Made by a program: the position numbers and the translations under genes
Source: Candidatus Rifleibacterium amylolyticum
Lineage (GTDB): Bacteria; Muiribacteriota; Ozemobacteria; Ozemobacterales; Ozemobacteraceae
Length of the DNA stretch: 64,000 bases
NCBI GenBank assembly: GCA_009917695.1
Contig: JAACJG010000013.1
Coordinates: forward strand, 1-64,000
Reading direction: 5' to 3'
Notes under the pieces: generated by a model
The model's input: only the letters and a program-made list of their open reading frames with translations
Databases searched by the model: none
What the model was told of the DNA's origin: nothing
In this document: positions 51,632 to 60,588 of the stretch, one piece after another
Numbering within the stretch: the stretch's first letter is position 1
How the letters are laid out: each line of letters begins with the position of its first letter

Positions 51632-53314
51632 ATGTTTAAGCGAAAAAAGATTGGTCAGCTGCTCATTGAAGCAGGTCATATAGGCGAGAAGGAGCTCAAC
51701 ATCGGCCTTGCCGAGCAAAAGAAGCGCGGCAAGCGTATTGGGCAGGTTCTCATCGAACTCGGTTACCTCACCGAGGACAAACTGCTGCCTATTCTTGGCA
51801 AGCAGCTCAAGGTGCCCTTCGTCGATCTCAGCAAAGTTGAGATCAAACCAGAAGTTCTCAAGATGGTGCCCGAGAAAATCTGCCGCAAGCACATTCTGGT
51901 GCCGATCAGTTTTGATGGCAAAAGTCTGATGATCGGTATGGCCGATCCGCTCGACGTTTTCATCATCGACGAAATTCAGTTTCAAAACAACTGCGAAGTA
52001 GTCAGAGCGATTTGTTCAGAAAACCAGATAGCTGACACGACAGATAAACTTTACGTGGCCGGTGCCATGGCCGATGCCCTCAGCGCCATGGGCGGCGGAG
52101 ACGACGAAGGTGGCGGCGCGGCACTGGACGGCTTGAAAAAGGCCAGCGAAGAAACGCCAATCATCAAGCTGGTCAATCTGGTTCTGACTTCAGCAGTGCA
52201 AAAAGGAGCATCAGATATTCACATCGAGCCTGATGAAGGCGAGCTGCGGGTACGCCTGCGCATTGACGGTTCTCTCATCGTCTCGATGAATCTGCAGCCA
52301 GAAGCACTGCCATCGGTCATGTCGCGTATCAAAATTCTCAGCGGCATGGATATTTCGGAACGCCGAATTCCGCAGGATGGCCGTATTCAGATGACGATCA
52401 TGGACAAGCCGATCGATTTTCGCGTCAACACGATTCCGACAGCCTGGGGCGAAAAAGCCTGTCTGCGAATTCTCGACAAATCAAACGTCAACGTTGAGCT
52501 TGACCAGATGGGTTTTTCACCAGACAACTATGCAAAACTGCAGAAAGCTATCGGCTCTCCGAACGGCATGTGTCTGGTAACCGGCCCTACCGGTTCGGGC
52601 AAAACAACCACGCTCTATTCATGCCTGAATGCCATCAAGGGCCCTGATACCAATATATGTACCGTTGAGAACCCGGTTGAATACAAACTTAAATTCATCA
52701 ACCAGGTGCAGGTTCGACCTGAAATCGACCTGAACTTTTCGACAGTTCTGCGCGCGTTTCTAAGACAGGACCCCGACGTTATCATGTTGGGCGAGATCCG
52801 CGATGAAGAAACAGCAAGTATCGCGGTTGAAGCGGCATTGACCGGCCATCTGGTTTTCGCTACCCTGCACACCAACGATGCCCCAAGCACCGCCATTCGC
52901 CTTGTCGATATGGGAGTAGAGCCATTTCTCGTTTCTTCGGCGCTTCTCTGCATTGTTTCGCAGCGTCTCGCACGCCGTGTCTGCAAGTTCTGCAAGGATG
53001 TCGATACGACGATCACCCCAGAAACCCTGGTCGATCTCGGACTTCCACCAGAAGCCATCAATGAAACCTATTATCGCGGCAAAGGCTGCGACAAATGCGC
53101 AAAAACAGGTTATAAGGGCCGTGTCGGTGTGCATGAGGTCATGTATACCCACGAAAATCTTCGCAGACTCATCATTCAGAAGGTCGGCCCCGACGATCTC
53201 AAGAACGAAGCCGTACGACTGGGCATGAAATGCCTGAAAGATGACATTGTAGTGAAATTCCAGCAGGGTCTTACAACTCCGGAAGAAGTGTTTGCGCTGG
53301 CACGCGCAGACTGA
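51632..53314 (+). CDS. pilB: Type IV pilus assembly / type II secretion ATPase PilB (GspE)
   Basis: 560 residues. An N-terminal MshEN-type domain (IGQLLIEAGHIGEKELNIGL, about 5-110) is followed by the secretion ATPase core: SDIHIEPDEGELRVRLRIDG, Walker A GPTGSGKTTTLY (about 318-329), the Asp box ICTVENPVEY, Walker B VIMLGEIRDEET (about 383-394) and the His box HLVFATLHTNDA. A zinc-binding tetracysteine (CKFC near 450, CDKC near 486) is complete. The hexamer drives pilus extension or secretion at the cytoplasmic face. MshEN domains often bind cyclic di-GMP. pilC follows 26 bases downstream. Confidence 0.95.
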   Translation: MFKRKKIGQLLIEAGHIGEKELNIGLAEQKKRGKRIGQVLIELGYLTEDKLLPILGKQLKVPFVDLSKVEIKPEVLKMVPEKICRKHILVPISFDGKSLMIGMADPLDVFIIDEIQFQNNCEVVRAICSENQIADTTDKLYVAGAMADALSAMGGGDDEGGGAALDGLKKASEETPIIKLVNLVLTSAVQKGASDIHIEPDEGELRVRLRIDGSLIVSMNLQPEALPSVMSRIKILSGMDISERRIPQDGRIQMTIMDKPIDFRVNTIPTAWGEKACLRILDKSNVNVELDQMGFSPDNYAKLQKAIGSPNGMCLVTGPTGSGKTTTLYSCLNAIKGPDTNICTVENPVEYKLKFINQVQVRPEIDLNFSTVLRAFLRQDPDVIMLGEIRDEETASIAVEAALTGHLVFATLHTNDAPSTAIRLVDMGVEPFLVSSALLCIVSQRLARRVCKFCKDVDTTITPETLVDLGLPPEAINETYYRGKGCDKCAKTGYKGRVGVHEVMYTHENLRRLIIQKVGPDDLKNEAVRLGMKCLKDDIVVKFQQGLTTPEEVFALARAD

Positions 53315-53340
53315 CCTGATCAGCAGAAAAAGAGGTTGCG

Positions 53341-54540
53341 ATGCCAAAATACGAATGTGAAGTAAAAGACGCGAAGGGCGATATAATCAAGACAACGCTC
53401 GAGGCTCCCAACCTGCAGGAACTCGCGAATCGTCTTTCCGACAAGGGCTACTATCTGGTCAAGGCCAAGGAAGCCAAATCCGGCGGTGGTTTCGGTTTTG
53501 GCGGCAGTGTCAGCAAAAAAGAGATGATGGTCTTCACGGTTCAGCTGTCAACGCTTGTCGGCGCGGCGATTCCGCTGGTAGAATGCGTCGGCATTCTTGC
53601 CGACCAGACCCAGAACACCTATTTCAAAAACATCCTGAACAATATTGGTCGCGATCTGCAGAGCGGTCAATCGTTCTCGGTGTCGATCCGTAAGCACCCG
53701 AAAGTTTTTGACAAAATCTACTGCAATATGTGCGAAGCCGGTGAAGCCGGCGGTATGCTTGACGAGGTTCTCCAGCGCCTGGCTGCCTTCGCAGAAGCTG
53801 ACGATGAAATTCGCGGCAAGATCAAGGGCGCGCTGACCATGCCGGTTATTCAGCTTGTTCTGGCAGTTGGGGGTGTTATCTTTCTTCTGGTAAAGATCTT
53901 CCCGAACTTTTCGGCAATGTTCAAAAAAATGAAAGTAGATCTGCCCAAAATTACTGAAATCATGATGGTTGCTTCAGATGCCCTTTTGTATAATTACGTT
54001 GCCGTTGGCACCGGGGCACTGGGCATTGCGCTTGGCATATTTTTCATGCTCAAAACCGAACTTGGCAAAAAGGGCATGGCAATGTTTACTCTTAAAGCCC
54101 CGATTATAGGCCCTCTCACCCAGAAAATCGCGGTCAGCCGTTTTTCACGAACATTCTGCTCGCTGCTTGGCGCTGGTGTTCCGATTCTGCAGGCTCTTCA
54201 GATTACGGCTTCGGTAATGGGCAACCCACTGATGGAGGAAATGATCAGTAACATGGCAATCGGCGTTCAGCAGGGTAACACACTTGCCAGCACGCTGGTA
54301 AAAGTTACCATTTTCCCACCTATGGTCAAAAAAATGATCGAAGTCGGTGAAAACACCGGTAATCTCGACGTCATGCTGACCAAAGCTGCCGACTTCTACG
54401 ACCGCGAAGTTAAAGAGTCTCTCGATGGCCTGACTTCGGCACTCACTCCAATTCTAACGGTATTCATGGGTATCATCATCGGCACCATCGCCCTGTCGGT
54501 TTTCATGCCCCTCTTCAAAATGACCCAGAGCGTTAAATAA
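53341..54540 (+). CDS. pilC: Type IV pilus inner membrane platform protein PilC (GspF)
   Basis: 399 residues with two GspF halves, each ending in helices: MMVFTVQLSTLVGAAIPLVE and VAVSRFSRTFCSLLGAGVPI-like starts (the second reads KIAVSRFSRTFCSLLGAG), with GEAGGMLDEVL and GENTGNLDVML as the matching loop motifs. The N-terminus (MPKYECEVKDAKGDIIKTTL) is the usual PilC opening. A AGAGG site precedes the ATG. It forms the membrane platform turned by PilB. The following genes belong to a glycan island and not to the pilus, although the next pil genes resume at 62950. Confidence 0.95.
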   Translation: MPKYECEVKDAKGDIIKTTLEAPNLQELANRLSDKGYYLVKAKEAKSGGGFGFGGSVSKKEMMVFTVQLSTLVGAAIPLVECVGILADQTQNTYFKNILNNIGRDLQSGQSFSVSIRKHPKVFDKIYCNMCEAGEAGGMLDEVLQRLAAFAEADDEIRGKIKGALTMPVIQLVLAVGGVIFLLVKIFPNFSAMFKKMKVDLPKITEIMMVASDALLYNYVAVGTGALGIALGIFFMLKTELGKKGMAMFTLKAPIIGPLTQKIAVSRFSRTFCSLLGAGVPILQALQITASVMGNPLMEEMISNMAIGVQQGNTLASTLVKVTIFPPMVKKMIEVGENTGNLDVMLTKAADFYDREVKESLDGLTSALTPILTVFMGIIIGTIALSVFMPLFKMTQSVK

Positions 54541-54578
54541 GAGAATGGGTGGCAAATTCGCGGGATGCAGAGGCAAAT

Positions 54579-54974
54579 ATGAGGCTTAGACATCAAGCTG
54601 CCATAGTCTGTGCGGTGATAATAGCCATGCTGTCTATTATAAAAAACCTTCCGGTCATGCCGTTGTTTCACCAGATAGAATCAGGCGAAATTCCGCACCA
54701 TGAATCGGCCCTGCTGCCATTAAAGGGACTTCTCCCCAAAGATAGAGTCATCGAATACGTATCTGACCTTCCGGAAGACGAAGTTAAAGAAGCCTATTAT
54801 CAGATAACTCAGTATACGCTGGCCCCTCTGCTCATCGACAATTCTTTCGAATATGCGACCATCATTGGGTATTTTTCTAACAAAGACAGTCTCAATGAAT
54901 TTTGCCAGAAATACCAGGCAAAAGTCCTTCAAGAATCAACGGAAGGGATCTATCTACTGGAGCGAAGTCTGTGA
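54579..54974 (+). CDS. Small membrane-anchored protein of unknown function
   Basis: 131 residues from ATG 54579, with AGAGG five bases upstream; the GTG at 54549 is nine bases after pilC but lacks a ribosome site. One N-terminal helix (AAIVCAVIIAMLSIIKNLPV) is followed by an exported domain of about 95 residues (ESALLPLKGLLPKDRVIEYV, IGYFSNKDSLNEFCQKYQAK). Its stop overlaps the next start (GTGA). It looks like the exported soluble C-terminal domain of GT-C enzymes made as a separate gene next to its membrane partner. Family not recognised. Confidence 0.6.
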   Translation: MRLRHQAAIVCAVIIAMLSIIKNLPVMPLFHQIESGEIPHHESALLPLKGLLPKDRVIEYVSDLPEDEVKEAYYQITQYTLAPLLIDNSFEYATIIGYFSNKDSLNEFCQKYQAKVLQESTEGIYLLERSL

Positions 54975-56392
54975 TTATCGGCGGCATTCTGGTCAGCATT
55001 GTATTTGCCTGGTTGCTGGGTAATACAGTCTGGCGCCATGTTATGGGAGAAGCAGATCAGAATATTCGACTGATCGACCTGCCCCTGTCACTGGGCACTG
55101 GCCTGGCCATAACCAGCAGCATACTGTTTTTCTGGATGATATTGTTTAACGGGGATGTTCAGCACTATATCAAAGCTGAAATGATCATGGTATTTGCCTT
55201 GACCCTGTTGAAAATAAAGAAAAAATACAAGAGCAGCTCAATTAGCAGCAATATCCCATCTATTGATGAGCCAACAGACGAAGAAGCAAAAGAACTGAAG
55301 GGAACGACAAAACTGTTCTGGGCGATTTTTCTGCTGGCATTGGTTACTTTGATAATGTCATCATTCATGTTTCCCCACGGGAGATGGGATGCCTGGTCGA
55401 TCTGGAACATGAAAGCAAGGTTTTTCATTAGAGGTGGGCTTGATTGGACAAGAGCTTTTTCGGAATCCCTTGGTTTTACTCATCCTGATTACCCTCTCAA
55501 TCTGCCGATGACCGTCATGCGGCACTGGCTTTATGCCTTTTCAGAAACGATTGCAGGCCCCATGAGCACAGGCATTCTTTTTTCGGCGCTGATAATTCTG
55601 CTGTTGTTTCGGGCAGTATCTCTAATTAGAAGTTTCACTGCCGGTCTGATTGCCACATCAGTATTATTAGGCACGCCATATTTTCTGCTTGAGTCTGTGA
55701 GTCAGTATGCTGACGTTCCGCTGGCGTTTTATTTTCTTGCAACCCTTGTTCTCATTTCCATGTTCTTTCATTTTGGCAACACACGGATGCTGGTTATGGC
55801 GGGCATGAGTGCAGGCTTTGCCGCCTGGACAAAGAACGAGGGGATGCTTTACGCTGTCATTGTTACCGTCTTTTTGACAGCAGCGATATATCGGCGACGC
55901 CACAACATTTCGATGATTGCGCCTCTGAGCCGATATTTTGCCGGACTGTTAACAGGTATAATGCCAGTCATTGTTTTGAAGCTTTTCTTCGCAACGCCAA
56001 ATGATCTAATGAGTGGCATCGCTCAATCTTCGATCAATTGCCTGTTTGACATTGAAAATTATCAATTGATCGGAAACTATATGCTGCAATGTGCTCTTAA
56101 ATTCGGAGACTGGCGAGAAATAGCCTACGGCGCCTATAATCCATTGCCGATCATGGCGTTTTATTCTCTTTATGCCGGCGTGGAATTGAAAAAAAATGAA
56201 AACTGGCTGATGCCTGCCGTGATTATCGGCATGCTGGCAGGTTATTTTCTGGTATATGTCACTTCTCCTTTTGACATACTGTGGCATCTGAATACATCAT
56301 GCACTCGACTTTTTCTACAGTTGTGGCCCAGCAGCATCTTTGCCTTTTTCATTCTCACAGCTCCAGCTGACCATTGGCAGAAAGAACAATAA
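54971..56392 (+). CDS. Polytopic membrane protein, GT-C glycosyltransferase-like
   Basis: 473 residues from GTG 54971, which overlaps the upstream TGA by three bases. The protein has about eleven helices. The external loop after the third or fourth helix is PHGRWDAWSIWNMKARFFIR, then GFTHPDYPLNLPMTVMRHWL; RWDAWSIWN.KARF..HPDYPL is a recurring motif of bacterial membrane enzymes in polysaccharide loci. ASVSQYADVPLAFYF-like and FAAWTKNEGMLYAV segments follow (read as ESVSQYADVPLAFY and AAWTKNEGMLY). It is the first large gene of the island inserted after pilC. Sugar specificity unknown. Confidence 0.65.
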   Translation: MIIGGILVSIVFAWLLGNTVWRHVMGEADQNIRLIDLPLSLGTGLAITSSILFFWMILFNGDVQHYIKAEMIMVFALTLLKIKKKYKSSSISSNIPSIDEPTDEEAKELKGTTKLFWAIFLLALVTLIMSSFMFPHGRWDAWSIWNMKARFFIRGGLDWTRAFSESLGFTHPDYPLNLPMTVMRHWLYAFSETIAGPMSTGILFSALIILLLFRAVSLIRSFTAGLIATSVLLGTPYFLLESVSQYADVPLAFYFLATLVLISMFFHFGNTRMLVMAGMSAGFAAWTKNEGMLYAVIVTVFLTAAIYRRRHNISMIAPLSRYFAGLLTGIMPVIVLKLFFATPNDLMSGIAQSSINCLFDIENYQLIGNYMLQCALKFGDWREIAYGAYNPLPIMAFYSLYAGVELKKNENWLMPAVIIGMLAGYFLVYVTSPFDILWHLNTSCTRLFLQLWPSSIFAFFILTAPADHWQKEQ

Positions 56393-57831
56393 TGAAAATC
56401 CATGTTTTAAATCCTCCCTTTGTCAGAGATTTTTGCAGATCGGCCCGCTGGGCGGCCAAATCTCGCGGCAGAGTGCAGAGACATCCAGATCATCTTCTTA
56501 TACTTGCTGGCTACCTCGAAAAACAGGGACACGAAGTGGCCTTTATTGATGGCCCAGTGGCAGATCTCTCGCCAGATGAAGTAATAAAACAGATCGCGGA
56601 ATTCAAGCCGCAAATGCTGATTTTACATACAACAACACCGTCTATCTATAACGATATCGCTTATGCCGAAAAGGTTAAGAAAGTCCTGCCCGAATGTATA
56701 ACTGTGGCTGTGGGATCACATGCTTCGGCGCTGCCTGAAGACACCCTTCAACTTGCCAGAGAAAAGTTCTCGAACAGCCTTAGCGCGATCATGGTAGGAG
56801 AAATGGAGTTTACAGCAGCTGAACTGGCGGCATCCCCTGCGAAACTGACTGAAATAGATGGTCTTGCAACTTTTGAAAAGCAAACCTATCGCTATACTCC
56901 CAGAGCCGCCGGAAATATCAACGACCTTGCATTTCCTGCCTGGAGACACATAAAACCAGAGGATTACAAAGATGCCGGCAAGCGATTCCCATTTTTAACG
57001 CTGATAAATGCGAGAGGGTGTATTGGCCGATGTATTTTCTGTAGAGATCGAGAATCGAATTCCGCTGGAATCCTCAGGCAACGAAAGCCAGAGCTTGTCA
57101 TCGCAGAAATGGAATATGATCTTCGCTTATTCCCTCAAATTCAGGAAATTATGTTTGAAACCGACAGCTTCACGTCTATTCCAGATTACACTGAAGAAGT
57201 CTGTCGTCTCATCATAAAAGCTGGTATTCACAAAAAAATATCCTGGTCATGCAATACCAGAGTGGATATGAACCTGAAAATTCTTCCCTTGATGAAAGAA
57301 GCCGGTTGTAGAATGTTGATGACCGGATTTGAGTTCGGAACCCAAGAAGCGCTCGACGCTGTAAACAAAGGCACTACGATCGAGCAGTCCAAAGCTTTTG
57401 CCACAACTGCGCACCGCCTCGGATTCACGATCCATGGCTGTTTTATGATCGGCGCGCCCGGAGAAACCGAAAAGTCTGTGCAGGCAACCATTAAACTGGC
57501 GAAAAGCTTGCCATGTGATACTGTGCAGTTTTCCGGACTTTGCCCATACCCGGGAACAGCACTGTATGAATGGGCAAAAAGCAAGGGTTATCTGGTTCCG
57601 AAGGATTGGACTGAATGGGTAGACCAGAATTTTGAACAATGCACCCTGCTGGATCTGCCTGATTTACCAAAAAGCAAAATCGATCATTATATAGACAAAG
57701 GTTTGAAAGAGTTTTATCTTAGACCTCGGCAAATGCTAAGAATGCTGACTAACATAAAAAGCATGTCCGATCTAAAACGTAAGCTTTACGGGCTACAAAA
57801 ATTCTGGGAATACTTTCATGGCATCAGATGA
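56392..57831 (+). CDS. B12-binding-type radical SAM protein
   Basis: 479 residues from ATG 56392, overlapping the previous TAA (taatg). The N-terminal 150 residues look like a cobalamin-binding Rossmann domain (HLLILAGYLEKQGHEVAFID; VKKVLPECITVAVGSHASAL), though no D.H..G motif is present. The radical SAM core has RGCIGRCIFCRD, with the iron-sulphur cysteines at about 210, 214 and 217, then ETDSFTSIPDY, FEFGTQEALDAVNKGT and TIHGCFMIGAPGET. Members in glycan or lipid loci methylate or rearrange unactivated carbons. It is probably tailoring a sugar or lipid precursor for the island's glycan. Confidence 0.85.
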   Translation: MKIHVLNPPFVRDFCRSARWAAKSRGRVQRHPDHLLILAGYLEKQGHEVAFIDGPVADLSPDEVIKQIAEFKPQMLILHTTTPSIYNDIAYAEKVKKVLPECITVAVGSHASALPEDTLQLAREKFSNSLSAIMVGEMEFTAAELAASPAKLTEIDGLATFEKQTYRYTPRAAGNINDLAFPAWRHIKPEDYKDAGKRFPFLTLINARGCIGRCIFCRDRESNSAGILRQRKPELVIAEMEYDLRLFPQIQEIMFETDSFTSIPDYTEEVCRLIIKAGIHKKISWSCNTRVDMNLKILPLMKEAGCRMLMTGFEFGTQEALDAVNKGTTIEQSKAFATTAHRLGFTIHGCFMIGAPGETEKSVQATIKLAKSLPCDTVQFSGLCPYPGTALYEWAKSKGYLVPKDWTEWVDQNFEQCTLLDLPDLPKSKIDHYIDKGLKEFYLRPRQMLRMLTNIKSMSDLKRKLYGLQKFWEYFHGIR

Positions 57832-58483
57832 AAATCAGACCGCTGGCTGGAACAATTTCTGGTCTCGAAAAGCTGCGAATTCAGATGAACTGAGCTGGTC
57901 CAAAAAGAGGATACTGAAGATCATTTCGCCTCTTTTGCCTGGTCGGAATAAGATACTCGATGCTGGTTGCGGTTCAGGTTTCTTCAGCCGATTCTTTTTA
58001 AGTGAGAACAAGACTGTTTTTTCTATAGATAATTCAACCGAAGCTCTTGAACTATGCAGAAAAAATGTCGACAACAAATCTCATCTCAGGCTGCTTGACC
58101 TTACCAACCAGTCTATAAGATCTGAGCTGGCTACCGATATTGATCTAATCTTCACTGATGGGCTATTGGAGCACTTTTCCATGCCGATGCAGTTGAAAAT
58201 ACTGGAGAATTTCAGAGAAAGTCTTTCTGCCAATGGCGTAGTGGTAACGATTGTGCCAAACAAGTTCTCGTTCTGGCAAATTCTCAGACCATTTTACCTG
58301 CCAGGAATAAAAGAGGAGCCTTTGACATTGAGACAACTTGAAAAGTTGCACATGAAAGCAGGACTGAAGATTGTTTTGTCGGGAGGATTAAACGTTTTGC
58401 CTGTAAAATGGTCACCAGAAAGCTCACTCGGCAAATATTTCGGCATGCTTGTATACACGGTTGCTGTGAGGGTCCAGAGATGA
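57818..58483 (+). CDS. Class I SAM-dependent methyltransferase
   Basis: 221 residues overlapping the end of the radical SAM gene by 14 bases. The SAM site is ILDAGCGSGFFSRFFL (about 45-60), followed by VFSIDNSTEALELCRKN, LRLLDLTN and IFTDGLLEHFSM. The N-terminal AGWNNFWSRKA opening is common in methyltransferases of glycan clusters. It ends in ATGA overlap with the GT2 gene at 58480, so translation is coupled. The acceptor is unknown; a sugar hydroxyl or nucleotide sugar is likely from context. Confidence 0.85.
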   Translation: MASDENQTAGWNNFWSRKAANSDELSWSKKRILKIISPLLPGRNKILDAGCGSGFFSRFFLSENKTVFSIDNSTEALELCRKNVDNKSHLRLLDLTNQSIRSELATDIDLIFTDGLLEHFSMPMQLKILENFRESLSANGVVVTIVPNKFSFWQILRPFYLPGIKEEPLTLRQLEKLHMKAGLKIVLSGGLNVLPVKWSPESSLGKYFGMLVYTVAVRVQR

Positions 58484-59466
58484 AAATTTCAGTCATAGTA
58501 CCTGTTTTCAATGGTGAAAATACTATTGCCAGCAACATTGCTGCAATTAAGAAGCAAAAGCAGGTACCCGGCGACCTGGAAATTATCGTAGTAGATGATG
58601 GCAGCAAAGATTCTACACCCGCAATACTGAAATCCATTGATGAAATCACTGTTGTCACGCAGACAAACAAAGGACCGGCTGCAGCGAGAAATGCTGGCGC
58701 GCGAAGAGCTTCCGGCGAGATAATAGTATTTACCGATGCCGACACGATTCCACACGCAGACTGGCTAAATGAACTGACAGAACCATTCAATGATCCCCTT
58801 ATCAAGGCCTGTGCAGGCACTTACACTATAGCCAACTCAGAAAGCATGCTGGCTGAAATAGTTCAGAAAGAGATTGAACTGCGACACCGTAATTACGGCA
58901 ATTTTATCAAATTTGCGGGCACCTATAATCTGGCCATGAGAAAGCAGCTGTTCGATAAAATCGGCGGCTTCAACGAAACCTTCACCCAGGCCAGTGGCGA
59001 AGATAACGACCTGTGCTACCGGATTCTCAGAGAAGGCTGTGAAATCAAATACGTCAACAGCGCCAAAGTCGCCCACCATCATCCAGAAAAGCTGCTCAGA
59101 TATCTTAAGGAGCAATACCGACATGGCTACTGGCGCGCCTGGCTTTATCGCCAGTTTCCAGAGCGAATTAGCGGAGACAGCTACACATCATTTAAAGATG
59201 GAGCCGAAGTTATTCTCAGCCTGGTTTCCATGCTGGCTGTATTTTCAGGTAAACGTGGAATTCATAGATTTATGGCTTGTTTATCAAGCTTAGCCCTGCT
59301 TCTTATGGGTCTGTGGCAGATGCATTATGCCAGACGCATCAGTGAAAATTTTTTCAAAAGCCTGTTCGCTGCATTAGTATTCACTCTGAGGGCAGTTGCC
59401 AGAACATGCGGATTGATACATGGAATTATTCTTCACAGACCACGCGCCAGCGGAGAGAAAAAATGA
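58480..59466 (+). CDS. Family 2 glycosyltransferase with C-terminal membrane segments
   Basis: 328 residues from ATG 58480, coupled to the upstream stop (ATGA). GT-A motifs: SVIVPVFNGENTI, IIVVDDGSKDST, KGPAAARNAGARRASGE, VFTDADTIPH (metal site) and FTQASGEDNDLCYRI (acceptor or catalytic region). Hydrophobic segments near 250-310 suggest membrane association. It likely extends a lipid-linked oligosaccharide on the cytoplasmic face. The next GT2 gene is again coupled by ATGA. Confidence 0.85.
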   Translation: MKISVIVPVFNGENTIASNIAAIKKQKQVPGDLEIIVVDDGSKDSTPAILKSIDEITVVTQTNKGPAAARNAGARRASGEIIVFTDADTIPHADWLNELTEPFNDPLIKACAGTYTIANSESMLAEIVQKEIELRHRNYGNFIKFAGTYNLAMRKQLFDKIGGFNETFTQASGEDNDLCYRILREGCEIKYVNSAKVAHHHPEKLLRYLKEQYRHGYWRAWLYRQFPERISGDSYTSFKDGAEVILSLVSMLAVFSGKRGIHRFMACLSSLALLLMGLWQMHYARRISENFFKSLFAALVFTLRAVARTCGLIHGIILHRPRASGEKK

Positions 59467-60185
59467 ATAAATCTGTCTGCATTATAATTCCATGTTACAA
59501 CGAGCAGGAAAACATAGCAGGAGTGATAGCCGAGGTAGTCGCACTGCCAGGAGAAAGAGAGATATTAGTCATAAATGACGGTTCTACCGATGCCACATCA
59601 ATGCGGGCCAGAGAAACGGGAAAAGCCGTTGTAATTGATATGCCGGCAAATCTTGGAGTTGGTGGAGCAGTTCAGACCGGTCTGAAATACGCGGCAAGAA
59701 ATAACTACCAGTATGCTGTAAAGCTGGACGGAGACGGCCAACACAACCCTGCAAGCATAGACAGTCTGCTTCAGCCTTTACACGAAAACAATGCCGACAT
59801 AGTTATTGGTTCGCGCTTCATTACTGAAAATGAGGGTTTTAAATCAACATTCTGGCGCCGCGCCGGGATAAGCGTTTTTGAGTTTATCGTCCGATGGCTT
59901 ACGGGAAGACGCATAACAGATGCAACTTCGGGCCTGCGGGCTTACAATCGAAGCGCAATTGAATTCATGGAGAAATACTACCCCTCTTTCGATTATCCTG
60001 AGCCTGAAGAGATCATACTGGCGTGCAAAAATCAGCTCAGATTGCAGGAAATTCCAGTGGTAATGCGCGAAAGACGATCTGGGATGTCGACAATTTCTTC
60101 CGCCATGTCAATTTACTTTATGCTTAAAGTAACGCTTTCGATGCTCTTCATTTCTCTCAGAAGCCCGGAAAAAAAAGAAGGATAA
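59463..60185 (+). CDS. Family 2 glycosyltransferase, polyprenol-phosphate-sugar synthase-like
   Basis: 240 residues from ATG 59463 (ATGA overlap with the gene before, GGAG upstream). Motifs: CIIIPCYNEQENIAGVIAEV, LVINDGSTDAT, NLGVGGAVQTGLKYA, VKLDGDGQHNP (metal site) and DATSGLRAYNRSAIEFM, as in DPM1-like and DUF2304-associated GT2 enzymes. No clear C-terminal helices, apart from a weak hydrophobic end. It would charge a polyprenyl phosphate or add a sugar to one. The DUF2304 gene four bases downstream is its usual partner. Confidence 0.85.
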   Translation: MNKSVCIIIPCYNEQENIAGVIAEVVALPGEREILVINDGSTDATSMRARETGKAVVIDMPANLGVGGAVQTGLKYAARNNYQYAVKLDGDGQHNPASIDSLLQPLHENNADIVIGSRFITENEGFKSTFWRRAGISVFEFIVRWLTGRRITDATSGLRAYNRSAIEFMEKYYPSFDYPEPEEIILACKNQLRLQEIPVVMRERRSGMSTISSAMSIYFMLKVTLSMLFISLRSPEKKEG

Positions 60186-60189
60186 TCAC

Positions 60190-60588
60190 ATGTTTGAACA
60201 CATCGAAAGAATTCAGATTATCTCTGTCATTGGCAGTCTGACATTTCTAGCCATGATAATCCGCCTGATCAAGCATAAAATGCTTAAGGAAGCCTACGCC
60301 ATACTCTGGTTGATCTTTGGAGTCGTCTTTCTGATCTGCTCGGTCTGGAAAAAGGGCTTGGATTATTTTGCCGGAATTGTCGGGATCTACTATCCTCCAG
60401 CACTACTGTTCCTGATAATGATCATAGCCTTGATTCTCGTGCTTATACAATTTTCAATAATTGTATCATCGCAAAACGATAAAATTCGCCAGCTCAGCCA
60501 GGAAGTAGCATTACTTTCAATCTCATGGCAAAAAAATAAGAAACTGGAAGAGCCATCAGATAATGCTAAAAATAAACCTGACTGCTAA
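60190..60588 (+). CDS. DUF2304 small membrane protein
   Basis: 132 residues with three helices and a polar, coiled C-terminus (DKIRQLSQEVALLSISWQKN). RIQIISVIGSLTFLAMIIRL, LKEAYAILWLIFGVVFLICS and YYPPALLFLIMIIALILVLI match the DUF2304 pattern. Members typically follow a GT2 gene, as here, and probably anchor or assist it at the membrane. Its stop overlaps that of the convergent STT3-like gene by four bases. Confidence 0.85.
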   Translation: MFEHIERIQIISVIGSLTFLAMIIRLIKHKMLKEAYAILWLIFGVVFLICSVWKKGLDYFAGIVGIYYPPALLFLIMIIALILVLIQFSIIVSSQNDKIRQLSQEVALLSISWQKNKKLEEPSDNAKNKPDC